In this document: piece after piece, positions 1 to 6,867 of the stretch | How positions within the stretch are numbered: the first letter of the stretch is position 1 | How the letters are laid out: every line of letters begins with the position of its first letter | DNA from: an uncultured Microbacterium sp. | GTDB lineage: Bacteria > Actinomycetota > Actinomycetes > Actinomycetales > Microbacteriaceae | Direction: 5' to 3' | Length of the DNA: 14,490 bases | Assembly (NCBI GenBank): GCA_937988695.1 | Contig: CALKHM010000110.1 | Span: 1 to 14,490, forward strand | Notes under the pieces: generated by a model | What the model was told of the DNA's origin: nothing | The model's database searches: none | Seen by the model: the letters and a program-made list of their open reading frames with translations, nothing else | Translations under genes and position numbers: made by a program

Positions 1-819
1 GGGCGGCCCTACCACGAGGCGATCGGCGTGGCCCCGGCGCTGACCGGCCGGCTGTGCGCCGAGATGTTCCGCATCCGCTCGCTGGACGTGGTCTCCCGCG
101 TGGCGGTCGTGCTGGGCGAGGATGACGCGGCCACGTCGTTCGCGCGGGATGCCGCAGCATTGCGCGTGCGGTTCGCCGACGCGAACGTGGACTCCGACGG
201 CGCGCTGCCCGTCAAGCTGCAGGGTGTCTACGTGCTGGCGTTGGCCTTCGACCTCGTGCCGGCGGAGGTGCGCGATCGCACCGCGGCGCGGCTGGCGAGC
301 CTCGTGCGAGAGCGCGGCGACCGGCTCGACACCGGCTTCCTGTCGGTCGGGCATCTGCTCGACGTGTTGTGGGACACCGGCCACGCCGATGTTGCACGTC
401 GCGTGCTGTGGCAGCGTGAATGCCCGTCATGGCTGTACGAGGTCGACCAGGGGGCGACGACCGTCTGGGAGTCGTGGGACGCCGTGGTGCCCGGCCGGCC
501 ACCGCGGCCGGTCTCGCTCAACCACTACGCGTTCGGATGCGTCGACGATGTGCTGTTTCGCCGGATCGCCGGCATCCAACCCACCTCGCCGGGGTACGCG
601 ACCGCGCGCCTCGTGCCGGATCTGGAGTGCGGGCTGGCGCGGCTGGACGCTCATGTCGGCACCCCGTACGGGCGGCTCGGCGTCGCCTGGGAGACCGCCG
701 GCGGCGCGGCCGAGGTGACCGTCGAGGTGCCGCACGGCATCCATGCCACCCTTCAGGCCGGCGGTGCCGATCTGCCGTTGTCGGCCGGCCGCAGCCGCCA
801 CCGCCTGAGCATCCCCTGA
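1..819 (+). CDS. GH78 alpha-L-rhamnosidase, C-terminal part
   Basis: The reading frame is open from the first base to TGA at 817-819 and gives 272 visible residues, so the N-terminal part lies outside the window. The enzyme would release terminal alpha-L-rhamnose from glycosides such as plant flavonoid glycosides or polysaccharides. The visible part is the end of the (alpha/alpha)6 barrel: the stretch GALPVKLQGVYVLALAFDL, the motif GATTVWESWD with Glu at visible residue 157, then SLNHYAFGCVDDVLFRRIAGI. The Glu in the WE motif is probably the general base of the family; the general-acid region is not visible. A beta-sandwich tail follows, ending in a run typical of the GH78 C-terminal domain (PHGIHATLQAGG). 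No signal peptide can be judged because the start is missing. The stop codon lies inside a 16-bp palindrome, and the next gene is tetR on the same strand. Confidence 0.9.
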   Translation, partial: GRPYHEAIGVAPALTGRLCAEMFRIRSLDVVSRVAVVLGEDDAATSFARDAAALRVRFADANVDSDGALPVKLQGVYVLALAFDLVPAEVRDRTAARLASLVRERGDRLDTGFLSVGHLLDVLWDTGHADVARRVLWQRECPSWLYEVDQGATTVWESWDAVVPGRPPRPVSLNHYAFGCVDDVLFRRIAGIQPTSPGYATARLVPDLECGLARLDAHVGTPYGRLGVAWETAGGAAEVTVEVPHGIHATLQAGGADLPLSAGRSRHRLSIP

Positions 820-830
820 GCCGGCTCAGG
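815..830. repeat. 16-bp perfect palindrome over the GH78 stop codon
   Basis: CCTGAGCCGGCTCAGG reads the same on both strands and includes the TGA stop of the rhamnosidase gene. As RNA it could form only a stem without a proper loop. It has no T-tract, so a terminator role is weak, and an operator role is possible. It lies about 35 bp before the probable -10 box of the tetR gene. Confidence 0.45.
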
Positions 831-863
831 CGGGCGGACGGGGGACCGGCCACGGGATGGTCG

Positions 864-869
864 TAGCAT
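864..869 (+). promoter_or_regulatory. Probable -10 box of tetR (leaderless)
   Basis: TAGCAT fits the TANNNT actinobacterial -10 consensus and ends 6 nt before the tetR ATG at 876. No Shine-Dalgarno sequence is seen before that ATG, so transcription may start at or next to the A of the start codon. No good -35 box is visible at the usual distance. Confidence 0.45.
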
Positions 870-875
870 CGACCC

Positions 876-1466
876 ATGCCGTCTGCTCGTCACTACTCGA
901 AAACCCCTGCTGTCCGTGAGCGGCTGGTGGCCACCACTTTGCAGCTGGTTGCTGAGGAGGGGTATAACTCCACCAGCATGCAGCGGATCGCCGACGAGAT
1001 GGGCATGAGCAAAGCCGGCATACTCCATCATTTCTCTTCGCGAGACGCCCTGATGCTCGAGGTCCTGCGGCGTCGCTCAGGACTGGTCACCAGCGAGGTC
1101 GCCGCCATCGAGGATCCCATCGAAGCGGCCGTCGATGTCACGGCGAACAACGCCCGACAGCCGGGGCTGGCCGCGCTGTCCGCGGTCGTCACCGCGCTGT
1201 CGGCCGCCGACCTGGAGGATTCCGATCGCCGCGGCTACATCGATGGGCGGTATCGCCGACTTCGGCAGAGCTTCACCGAGGCGTTCCGGCGGGCCCAAGA
1301 CGACGGCGAGGTGGTCTCGACGGTCGAACCCGAGGTGCTGGCGGCGCTCCTGGTCGCGGTGATGGAAGGGATGCAGCTGCAGTGGCTGCTGGATCCCGAC
1401 CTCACGATGTCCGAGCACGTACGCGCCTTCCTGACTCTGACCCAGCGCCCGGAATCCGAGGACTGA
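876..1466 (+). CDS. TetR/AcrR family transcriptional regulator
   Basis: This 196-residue protein has the usual length for the family. Its N-terminal DNA-binding domain covers about residues 14-62, with the helix-turn-helix at about 33-53 (TSMQRIADEMGMSKAGILHHF region, then SRDALMLEVL). The remaining helical region would bind a small ligand and dimerise; it does not reveal the ligand. ATG 876 is preferred because it gives the standard short N-terminal arm and a -10 box lies 6 nt upstream. The gene is followed by a strong hairpin and then by a 19-bp palindrome at the promoter of the ABC transporter operon, which makes that operon the likely target. Whether it represses or activates cannot be read directly. 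The ligand is plausibly the imported solute or its breakdown product, which is inference. Confidence 0.93.
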   Translation: MPSARHYSKTPAVRERLVATTLQLVAEEGYNSTSMQRIADEMGMSKAGILHHFSSRDALMLEVLRRRSGLVTSEVAAIEDPIEAAVDVTANNARQPGLAALSAVVTALSAADLEDSDRRGYIDGRYRRLRQSFTEAFRRAQDDGEVVSTVEPEVLAALLVAVMEGMQLQWLLDPDLTMSEHVRAFLTLTQRPESED

Positions 1467-1483
1467 GCGCTCGGTTCCCCGCT

Positions 1484-1522
1484 CGGAACACGCCGCGGAC
1501 GATACGTTCGCGGCGTGTTCCG
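1484..1522 (+). terminator. Hairpin terminator after tetR
   Basis: The arms at 1484-1497 and 1509-1522 pair perfectly over 14 bp (CGGAACACGCCGCG against its complement). The stem can grow inward by G-U, A-U and C-G pairs, leaving the 5-nt loop GATAC. It starts 18 nt after the tetR stop. No T-tract follows, which is common for actinobacterial terminators. It would insulate the downstream promoter from tetR transcription. Confidence 0.75.
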
Positions 1523-1561
1523 CGTCGCCGTGCTGCGGAACGGTATCTGAATGATAACAAA

Positions 1562-1580
1562 ATCCGACCAATGGTCGGAT
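1562..1580. promoter_or_regulatory. TetR-type operator palindrome
   Basis: ATCCGACCA-A-TGGTCGGAT has two perfect 9-bp arms around one central base. This is the size and symmetry of a TetR-family operator, and the CCGACCA/TGGTCGG half-sites resemble known ones. It ends 5 bp before the TTGACA -35 box of the transporter operon and lies about 95 bp after tetR. A second copy is not seen upstream of tetR, so self-regulation through this motif is not supported. Confidence 0.75.
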
Positions 1581-1585
1581 AGTTC

Positions 1586-1614
1586 TTGACAGGCCGAGGT
1601 CACGCCCGTAGCTT
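1586..1614 (+). promoter_or_regulatory. Sigma-70-like promoter of the transporter operon
   Basis: TTGACA at 1586-1591 and TAGCTT at 1609-1614 are separated by exactly 17 bp. The start of transcription would be near 1621, giving an untranslated leader of about 98 nt before ATG 1719. The -35 box is a consensus match and the TetR-type palindrome is directly upstream. Confidence 0.7.
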
Positions 1615-1653
1615 TCTGTCAGCGATAGCTCATTTCATTGAACGAGAGCACGC

Positions 1654-1687
1654 GCTGGGGCGAGTCAAGCGATGTGCATTCCCCAGC
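1654..1687 (+). promoter_or_regulatory. Stem-loop in the operon leader
   Basis: GCTGGGG (1654-1660) and CCCCAGC (1681-1687) form a perfect 7-bp stem with a 20-nt loop. It lies within the predicted leader RNA, 31 nt before the start codon and 18 nt before the ribosome binding site. It could stabilise the mRNA or be a small control element. No known riboswitch class is recognised. Confidence 0.35.
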
Positions 1688-1718
1688 AGGCCAAACCGCG
1701 ACAGAGGGAGAATAGGCA

Positions 1719-3257
1719 ATGAAGGCTAGGTTCTCGATCGGCGTCGCAGCACTCACACTGGTGCTCGCGATCGCAGGGTGTGCGGCAGGCGGTGACACAT
1801 CGCCGACGTCGGATGCCGGCGGCAGTGGGCCGCAGGGGGAGATCACCGTCGGCACGCCTCTGGACGTGACTACGTGGAACCCGCACCTGTCGGCGATGGG
1901 TCCGATGATGACCTATCTGACGCCGGTGTATGACACTCTGATCCGCAGTACGGCCGACGGCGCGCTCGTCCCCGGGATCGCGTCAGCGTATAAGTACACC
2001 GACGGCTCCCGCACGACGTTCGAACTGACGATCCGTGACGGCGTCGTGTTCAACGACGGGACTGCCGTTGACGCACAGGCGGTCAAGGCCAACATCGAGG
2101 ACGCCAAGTCCGCTGCGGGCCCGTTCTCGCTCGGGCTGTCCGCGGTCCAGAGCATCGATGCGACGGGCTCGACGGTCACGATCCACCTGGCCAACGTCGT
2201 CCCGAACCTGGAGACGACGCTTGCCGGCCCCGCGGGAATGATCGTCGACCCCGACGCCCTCGGCTCAAAGGCGCTCGCCGCAGCCCCCGACGGTACCGGC
2301 GCATACACACTCTCCAAGAGCAGCACCAGCGGTACCAAGTACGTGCTGGAGGCGCGCAAGGACTACTGGAACCCCGACGCGTTCGGCCCTCGAACGCTGA
2401 ACCTCGTCGTGCTCACCGACAACGATGCGCGACTGAACGCGCTGATCTCCGGGCAGATCGACGCGACCATCGTGTTCGCACCGCAGGCGTCTACCGCGGA
2501 GAAGTCCGGGCTCACCCTGATCCACCAGCCGCTGAATGTGTACAGCCTCGCGCTCGCCGACCGTGGCGGCTCGAAGGTACCGGCCCTCGGCGATCTGCGC
2601 GTGCGGCAGGCGCTGAACTACGCCGTGGATCGCGCGGCCATCGCCAAGGCCACGACGTTCGGCTTTGGCACACCGTCGACCCAGATGTTCCCGCAGAACT
2701 CGCCGGCGTTCAGCAGCAAGGCGGCCGACCTGTACCCGTATGACCCCGACAAGGCGCGGGAACTGCTCAAAGAAGCCGGATACGGGAGCGGGCTGACGAT
2801 CCCGGTCTTCACCGAGGCTCGCTTCGCCAGCTATCTGGAAGCCATCGACGGGTACCTCCGCGCCGTGGGCGTCACGCTCGACATCACGACGGCCGACTCC
2901 GGCGGAATCCAATCGTGGTCCGACCCGAAGTACGCCGCGACCGTCGTCGCATTCGGCACGAACGACCCGCTGACCGGGCTGTCCACCTGGGCGTTCCCGA
3001 CGTCGCCGAACAACCCGTTCAAGACCGAGCTGCCTGATGTCGGTGCGCTGCGCAGCGCCATCTACGAGGCGAAGACGAGCGACGAGCTCAAGGCTGCATA
3101 TCAGGCCGTCACCCTCGCGATGGCCGAACAGGCGTGGTTCGTATCCACGAACTCGGTGGACACGATCTACGCGTACAACCCGAAGGCCGTCAAGGGCATC
3201 ACGTCGTATGTCGGCAACTCCGTTCCCTACGTGTTCGGCTGGACCGCGGTCAAGTAG
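1719..3257 (+). CDS. ABC transporter solute-binding lipoprotein, SBP family 5
   Basis: This 512-residue extracellular lipoprotein would capture the substrate and deliver it to the permeases encoded downstream. It has a lipoprotein signal: basic residues K2 and R4, a hydrophobic run, and the lipobox IAGC with Cys21 as the lipidation site, followed by a flexible Gly/Ser/Thr-rich linker. The mature part starts EITVGTPLDVTTWNPHLS and has the family 5 signature at about 102-122 (ELTIRDGVVFNDGTAVDAQAV). Family 5 proteins bind peptides, nickel, opines and also oligosaccharides such as cellobiose or chitobiose, so the fold alone does not fix the substrate. The downstream GH3 gene in the same operon favours a glycoside. 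ATG 1719 is supported by GGGAG 8 nt upstream and by the signal peptide. Confidence 0.93.
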   Translation: MKARFSIGVAALTLVLAIAGCAAGGDTSPTSDAGGSGPQGEITVGTPLDVTTWNPHLSAMGPMMTYLTPVYDTLIRSTADGALVPGIASAYKYTDGSRTTFELTIRDGVVFNDGTAVDAQAVKANIEDAKSAAGPFSLGLSAVQSIDATGSTVTIHLANVVPNLETTLAGPAGMIVDPDALGSKALAAAPDGTGAYTLSKSSTSGTKYVLEARKDYWNPDAFGPRTLNLVVLTDNDARLNALISGQIDATIVFAPQASTAEKSGLTLIHQPLNVYSLALADRGGSKVPALGDLRVRQALNYAVDRAAIAKATTFGFGTPSTQMFPQNSPAFSSKAADLYPYDPDKARELLKEAGYGSGLTIPVFTEARFASYLEAIDGYLRAVGVTLDITTADSGGIQSWSDPKYAATVVAFGTNDPLTGLSTWAFPTSPNNPFKTELPDVGALRSAIYEAKTSDELKAAYQAVTLAMAEQAWFVSTNSVDTIYAYNPKAVKGITSYVGNSVPYVFGWTAVK

Positions 3258-3261
3258 TCCC

Positions 3262-3297
3262 GGCGGCGAAGGCCCGGGGTCCCGGGCCTTCGCCGCC
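3262..3297 (+). terminator. Intercistronic hairpin after the binding-protein gene
   Basis: GGCGGCGAAGGCCCGGG (3262-3278) and its exact complement (3281-3297) form a 17-bp inverted repeat around 2 nt, so the innermost pairs must open to form a loop. It lies 5 nt after the stop of the binding-protein gene and 15 nt before the permease gene, with no T-tract. In this position it probably ends part of the transcripts or protects the upstream mRNA 3' end, giving more binding protein than membrane components. Confidence 0.75.
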
Positions 3298-3301
3298 TCC
3301 C

Positions 3302-3307
3302 GGAGAG
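3302..3307 (+). promoter_or_regulatory. Ribosome binding site fixing the permease start
   Basis: GGAGAG lies 5 nt before ATG 3313. The same frame is open upstream into the binding-protein gene and the terminator hairpin, so this site decides in favour of ATG 3313. Confidence 0.65.
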
Positions 3308-3312
3308 TGATC

Positions 3313-4257
3313 ATGCTTTTCTTCCTGAGCCGGCGCGTCCTCACGGCGCTGCTGGTCCTCCTCCTCGTCTCGGTGCTCGCGGCGCTGTTTCTCGATCTGA
3401 TGCCGGGCGATCCCGCCTCGGTGATCCTGGGTGAGCAGGCGACCCCGGATGCCGTGCGACGGCTCAACGAGCAGCTGGGACTGGACCAGCCCTTCCTTGT
3501 CCGCTATCTGCATTGGCTGGTCGGCGCGCTGCACGGTGACTTCGGAACGTCGCTGTTCGGTGGGACGCAGGTCGCATCGGCGATCTGGTCCCGGCTGCCG
3601 GTGACCGCATCTCTCGCGTTCGTGAGCACACTGGTCGCGATCCTCATCGGATGCTCGGCGGGCATCCTCGCCGCGCTGCGCCCGGGCGCCGCCGTCGACC
3701 GGACTGTTCTGGGCGTCAGCGGCATCGGCGTCGCCGTCCCCCACTTCTGGTTCGCACTCATCCTCATCTCGGTGTTCGCTCTGCAGCTGAAGTGGTTCCC
3801 CGCGACCGGCTACACCCCGCTGGGCGACTCGCCGGGGGAGTGGGCGCGGGGCCTTGTGCTCCCAGCCACCGCGATGTGTCTGGCCACGTGCGCGATCCTC
3901 GCGCGGCAGACACGCAGCGCGATGGTGGGAGTGCTCGGTCGTGACTACATCCGCGCGGCACGAGGCCGCGGTCTCTCCCCGGCCACGATCGTCTTTCAGC
4001 ACGGTCTGAAGAACGCCTTCATCCCGATCATCACCACCATCGGCCTCATCGTCTCCGACGTCGTAGGCGCGACCGTTTTCATCGAATCGGTGTTCGGGAT
4101 GCCCGGCATCGGCCAGCTGCTGATCACCTCCGTTCAGAACCGGGACATTCCGACGGTTCAGGGGATCATCGTGGTCGTCGCGGTGGGCGTGCTCGTCGTC
4201 AACCTCCTCGTCGACCTCGCCTACGGCTGGCTCAACCCGAAAGCACGGACATCATGA
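3313..4257 (+). CDS. ABC transporter permease, DppB/OppB type
   Basis: This 314-residue inner-membrane protein forms half of the translocation channel of a peptide/nickel-type importer. It has the expected six membrane segments: one at about 9-29, then one each near 98-120, 135-157, 178-198, 238-260 and 282-304. DppB hallmarks are the LDLMPGDPA stretch after the first segment, GDFGTS at 75-80, the EAA coupling loop at about 211-236 (DYIRAARGRGLSPATIVFQHGLKNAF) and the ending YGWLNPKA. The gene overlaps the next one by 4 nt (ATGA), indicating translational coupling. Length matches the family. Confidence 0.93.
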   Translation: MLFFLSRRVLTALLVLLLVSVLAALFLDLMPGDPASVILGEQATPDAVRRLNEQLGLDQPFLVRYLHWLVGALHGDFGTSLFGGTQVASAIWSRLPVTASLAFVSTLVAILIGCSAGILAALRPGAAVDRTVLGVSGIGVAVPHFWFALILISVFALQLKWFPATGYTPLGDSPGEWARGLVLPATAMCLATCAILARQTRSAMVGVLGRDYIRAARGRGLSPATIVFQHGLKNAFIPIITTIGLIVSDVVGATVFIESVFGMPGIGQLLITSVQNRDIPTVQGIIVVVAVGVLVVNLLVDLAYGWLNPKARTS

Positions 4258-6008
4258 TGGCGGAGAGCATCCTCGTCGAGGCCGCCGGCGCGGGCGGCTC
4301 CGCCCCGCGTCGCAGCAGGTTCGTCAGGCAGCTGGCCCGGCGGCCCCTGACCGTGATCGCGGGCATCGTTCTGGTCGTCATCGTCATCATGTCGCTGCTG
4401 GCCCCGGTGCTCGTTCCCGCAGGCCCGTACGTGCAAGACCTCGCCAACACCTTCGCCGCGCCGAGCGCGAGCCATCTGCTGGGCACCGACCATCTCGGCC
4501 GCGACGTGATGACCCGCCTGCTCTACGGCGGCCAGCTCTCGCTTCCCGCCGCGGCGCTCGCGACGGGTTTCGCCATGCTGATCGGCATCCCGACCGGCCT
4601 CGCCGTCGGCTACTACAGCGGATGGCTCGATCGCGCGGTGGCGATCGTCACCGACACCGTGATGACGTTTCCCGGCGTCATCCTGGCGATCTCGCTCGTG
4701 GCCGTGATCGGGAACACGCTCACCAACGCGATGCTCGCTCTCGGCCTGGTGTTCTCGCCGGCGTTCGTGCGACTCGCCCGCGCGGAGGTGCTGGCCACGC
4801 GAAACGAGAACTTCATCGTTGCGGCTCGCCTGCTGGGCTACTCGACGCCGCGGATCATGTTCCGGCACATCCTGCCGAACATCGTCGCGCCGCTGATCAT
4901 CCAGACCTTCCTGAGCTTCAGCTTCGCGCTCTTGGCTCAGGCCGGTCTCGCCTTCCTCGGTATCGGGGTGAAGCCGCCGGCGCCCGCGTGGGGATCCATG
5001 CTCGCCGATTCCGCGACCTATATGGCGGCGTTTCCGTTCCAGGTCGTGCCGGCCGGCCTGATCATCGCGCTCACCGCCCTGGCGGCCAGCCTTCTCGGAG
5101 ACGGCGTGCGCGATGCGCTGGGTGCGGGCGTGCGGGCCAGTCGGGTCCGTCGTCGCCGCATACGTCACGACCCCGCGGTGGACCTGCCCGGTGTCGCGCC
5201 TGACCAACGCAGCCTACTCGCAATCCGCGATCTCACTATCGGGTACGAGGAGAACGGCACGTGGACCGACATCGTGCACGACGTCTCCCTGACGGTGGAG
5301 AAGGGACAGACCTGCGGCCTCGTCGGCGAGTCCGGGTCGGGGAAGTCGCTGACTGCCGCTGCGATCCTTGGGCTTCTGCCTGCGCCGCTCGAGGTGCGCG
5401 CCGGGATGATCGCCGTCGACGGCGAAGACCTCGCCGCGATGTCCGAAGCCCAGTTGCGGCGGCGGCGGGGTCGCGCGGTGGCCATGATCTTCCAAGACCC
5501 GTTGGCATCGCTGAACCCGACGATGACGATCGGTGCGCAGCTCATCCAGACCATTCGGCTGCACGAGGGGGGCAGCAGGGCGGCGGCGCGCAAGACGGCG
5601 ATCGAACTGCTGCGCACGGTGGAGATCCGCGAACCCGAGCAGCGCCTGAACGCCTATCCGCACGAGTTCTCGGGGGGAATGGCGCAGCGGGTCATGATCG
5701 CGCTGGCGCTGGCCGGATCGCCACAGCTCCTGGTGGCGGACGAGCCGACCACCGCGTTGGATGTCACCGTGCAGGTGGAGATCCTGGACCTGCTGCGGCG
5801 CCTACAGACCGACACGGGCATGGGCATTCTCTTCATCACCCACGACCTCGCAGTCGTCGCGGACATCTGCGACAGCGCGGCGGTGATGTTCCAGGGACGC
5901 ATCCTGGAAACCTCGACCGTGGAGAAGCTGCTGACCGCTCCCGACCACGTCTATACGAAGCAGCTGATCGCCGGCGTCGCCGTCTCGGCTGCGAAGGGGG
6001 CGGAATGA
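4254..6008 (+). CDS. ABC transporter permease-ATPase fusion, DppC-DppD type
   Basis: This single 584-residue protein joins two subunits that are usually separate. Residues 1-290 are a DppC-type permease with a first membrane segment at about 31-53, GTDHLGRD at 77-84 and an EAA loop at about 190-209. A basic linker (about 291-320, RVRRRRIRHDP) leads to a DppD-type ATPase: Walker A GESGSGKS at 358-365, Q-loop Gln414, signature FSGGM at 472-476, Walker B LLVADEP at 492-498 with Glu497, and switch His530. All key ATPase residues are present, so both halves should work. The frame is continuous without stop or shift, so this is a real fusion. Starts at 4254 and 4257 (ATGATG) are both possible. It overlaps both neighbours by 4 nt. 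Such fusions are known in actinobacteria. Confidence 0.93.
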   Translation: MMAESILVEAAGAGGSAPRRSRFVRQLARRPLTVIAGIVLVVIVIMSLLAPVLVPAGPYVQDLANTFAAPSASHLLGTDHLGRDVMTRLLYGGQLSLPAAALATGFAMLIGIPTGLAVGYYSGWLDRAVAIVTDTVMTFPGVILAISLVAVIGNTLTNAMLALGLVFSPAFVRLARAEVLATRNENFIVAARLLGYSTPRIMFRHILPNIVAPLIIQTFLSFSFALLAQAGLAFLGIGVKPPAPAWGSMLADSATYMAAFPFQVVPAGLIIALTALAASLLGDGVRDALGAGVRASRVRRRRIRHDPAVDLPGVAPDQRSLLAIRDLTIGYEENGTWTDIVHDVSLTVEKGQTCGLVGESGSGKSLTAAAILGLLPAPLEVRAGMIAVDGEDLAAMSEAQLRRRRGRAVAMIFQDPLASLNPTMTIGAQLIQTIRLHEGGSRAAARKTAIELLRTVEIREPEQRLNAYPHEFSGGMAQRVMIALALAGSPQLLVADEPTTALDVTVQVEILDLLRRLQTDTGMGILFITHDLAVVADICDSAAVMFQGRILETSTVEKLLTAPDHVYTKQLIAGVAVSAAKGAE

Positions 6009-6847
6009 ACGACGTCCTCGTCGAGGGAAAGGCTGTCTGCGTCCGTTTTCCCGGCCCGCGGTCGAGCAATCGGTTCGCCCGGCGAGGGCAGGCCGACGCC
6101 CTCATCGACATCGACGTGCGGGTCGCCGTGGGCGAGACCGTCGGCATCGTCGGCGAGTCCGGGTCGGGCAAGAGCACCCTCGCCAAGACACTCCTGGGCC
6201 TGGTCCCGCGATCGTCCGGGACGATCGCCTGGTCCGGCGTCGCTGCGCCGATGTCCGCCGAGGGCGTTCGGCGCCTTGCCACGCGCGACGCGCAACTCGT
6301 GTTCCAGGACCCCTTCGGCTCTCTGAATCCGATGATGACGGTGCTGTCCGCCATCGCCGAGGTGCTGCGACGTCGTGGCCGCACGCGCCGGGATGCCGCG
6401 GCTGAGGCGCGGAGCCTCATCGAGGCCGTTCATCTGCCGGCGAGCAGCCTGGACCGGTACCCGAGCGAGTTCTCCGGCGGCCAGCGCCAGCGGATCGTGA
6501 TCGCCCGGGCACTGGCCGCCTCTCCGCGACTGCTCGTGTGCGACGAACCGCTCAGCGCCCTCGACGTGTCGACGCAGTCGCGGATGATCGCGCTGTTCAT
6601 CGAGCTCCGGGAGCGGTATGGCATGGCGATGCTCTTCATCGGCCATGACCTCGCCGTGGTGCATCAGCTGTCCGACCGCATGCTGGTCATGCATCACGGG
6701 TGCGTCGTCGAGCAGGGCGCTGCCGACGACGTCTACCTGCGCCCGCGCGAGGCGTATACGCAGAAGCTCATCGAGTCGATCCCCGTGCCCGATCCAGCGG
6801 TTCAGCGAGCGCGTCGCGCTCGCCGCTTCGCCGCTTCAGGCAGATAG
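6005..6847 (+). CDS. ABC transporter ATP-binding protein, DppF/OppF type
   Basis: This 280-residue cytoplasmic ATPase is the second nucleotide-binding subunit of the importer and would pair with the ATPase half of the fusion protein. It has Walker A GESGSGKS at 50-57, Q-loop Gln101 in FQDPFGSLNP, signature FSGGQRQR at 156-163, Walker B LLVCDEP at 176-182 with Glu181, and switch His214 in FIGHDL (Gly replaces the more usual Thr or Ser before His). The C-terminal YTQKLIESIPVPDP is typical of DppF-like proteins. The cysteine-rich zinc or iron-sulfur tail of some family members is absent. The start ATG overlaps the fusion gene's TGA (ATGA). It ends 20 nt before the GH3 gene. Confidence 0.93.
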   Translation: MNDVLVEGKAVCVRFPGPRSSNRFARRGQADALIDIDVRVAVGETVGIVGESGSGKSTLAKTLLGLVPRSSGTIAWSGVAAPMSAEGVRRLATRDAQLVFQDPFGSLNPMMTVLSAIAEVLRRRGRTRRDAAAEARSLIEAVHLPASSLDRYPSEFSGGQRQRIVIARALAASPRLLVCDEPLSALDVSTQSRMIALFIELRERYGMAMLFIGHDLAVVHQLSDRMLVMHHGCVVEQGAADDVYLRPREAYTQKLIESIPVPDPAVQRARRARRFAASGR

Positions 6848-6867
6848 AAAACGAAAGCGAGATTCAC

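Larger units (their letters stand above)
1467..1718. other. Control region between tetR and the transporter operon
   Basis: This 252-bp noncoding stretch holds, in order, the tetR terminator hairpin, an AT-rich run, a TetR-type operator, a sigma-70-like promoter, and a leader of about 98 nt containing a stem-loop and the ribosome binding site of the binding-protein gene (GGGAG at 1706-1710, 8 nt before ATG 1719). No short gene with a convincing ribosome binding site is seen in it. Confidence 0.7.

Noticed and set aside
3037..3312. Upstream extension of the DppB-type permease
   Set aside because: It overlaps the binding-protein gene and terminator hairpin; ATG 3313 has a good ribosome binding site and gives the standard N-terminus.
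2265..3467. Long open frame on the minus strand (400 codons)
   Set aside because: It lies antisense to the binding-protein and permease genes, is Arg-rich and low in complexity as expected for a shadow of GC-rich codons, and has no recognisable domain.
6700..6867. Upstream extension of the GH3 gene
   Set aside because: It overlaps the end of the ATPase gene in another frame and adds Arg-rich sequence unlike GH3 enzymes.
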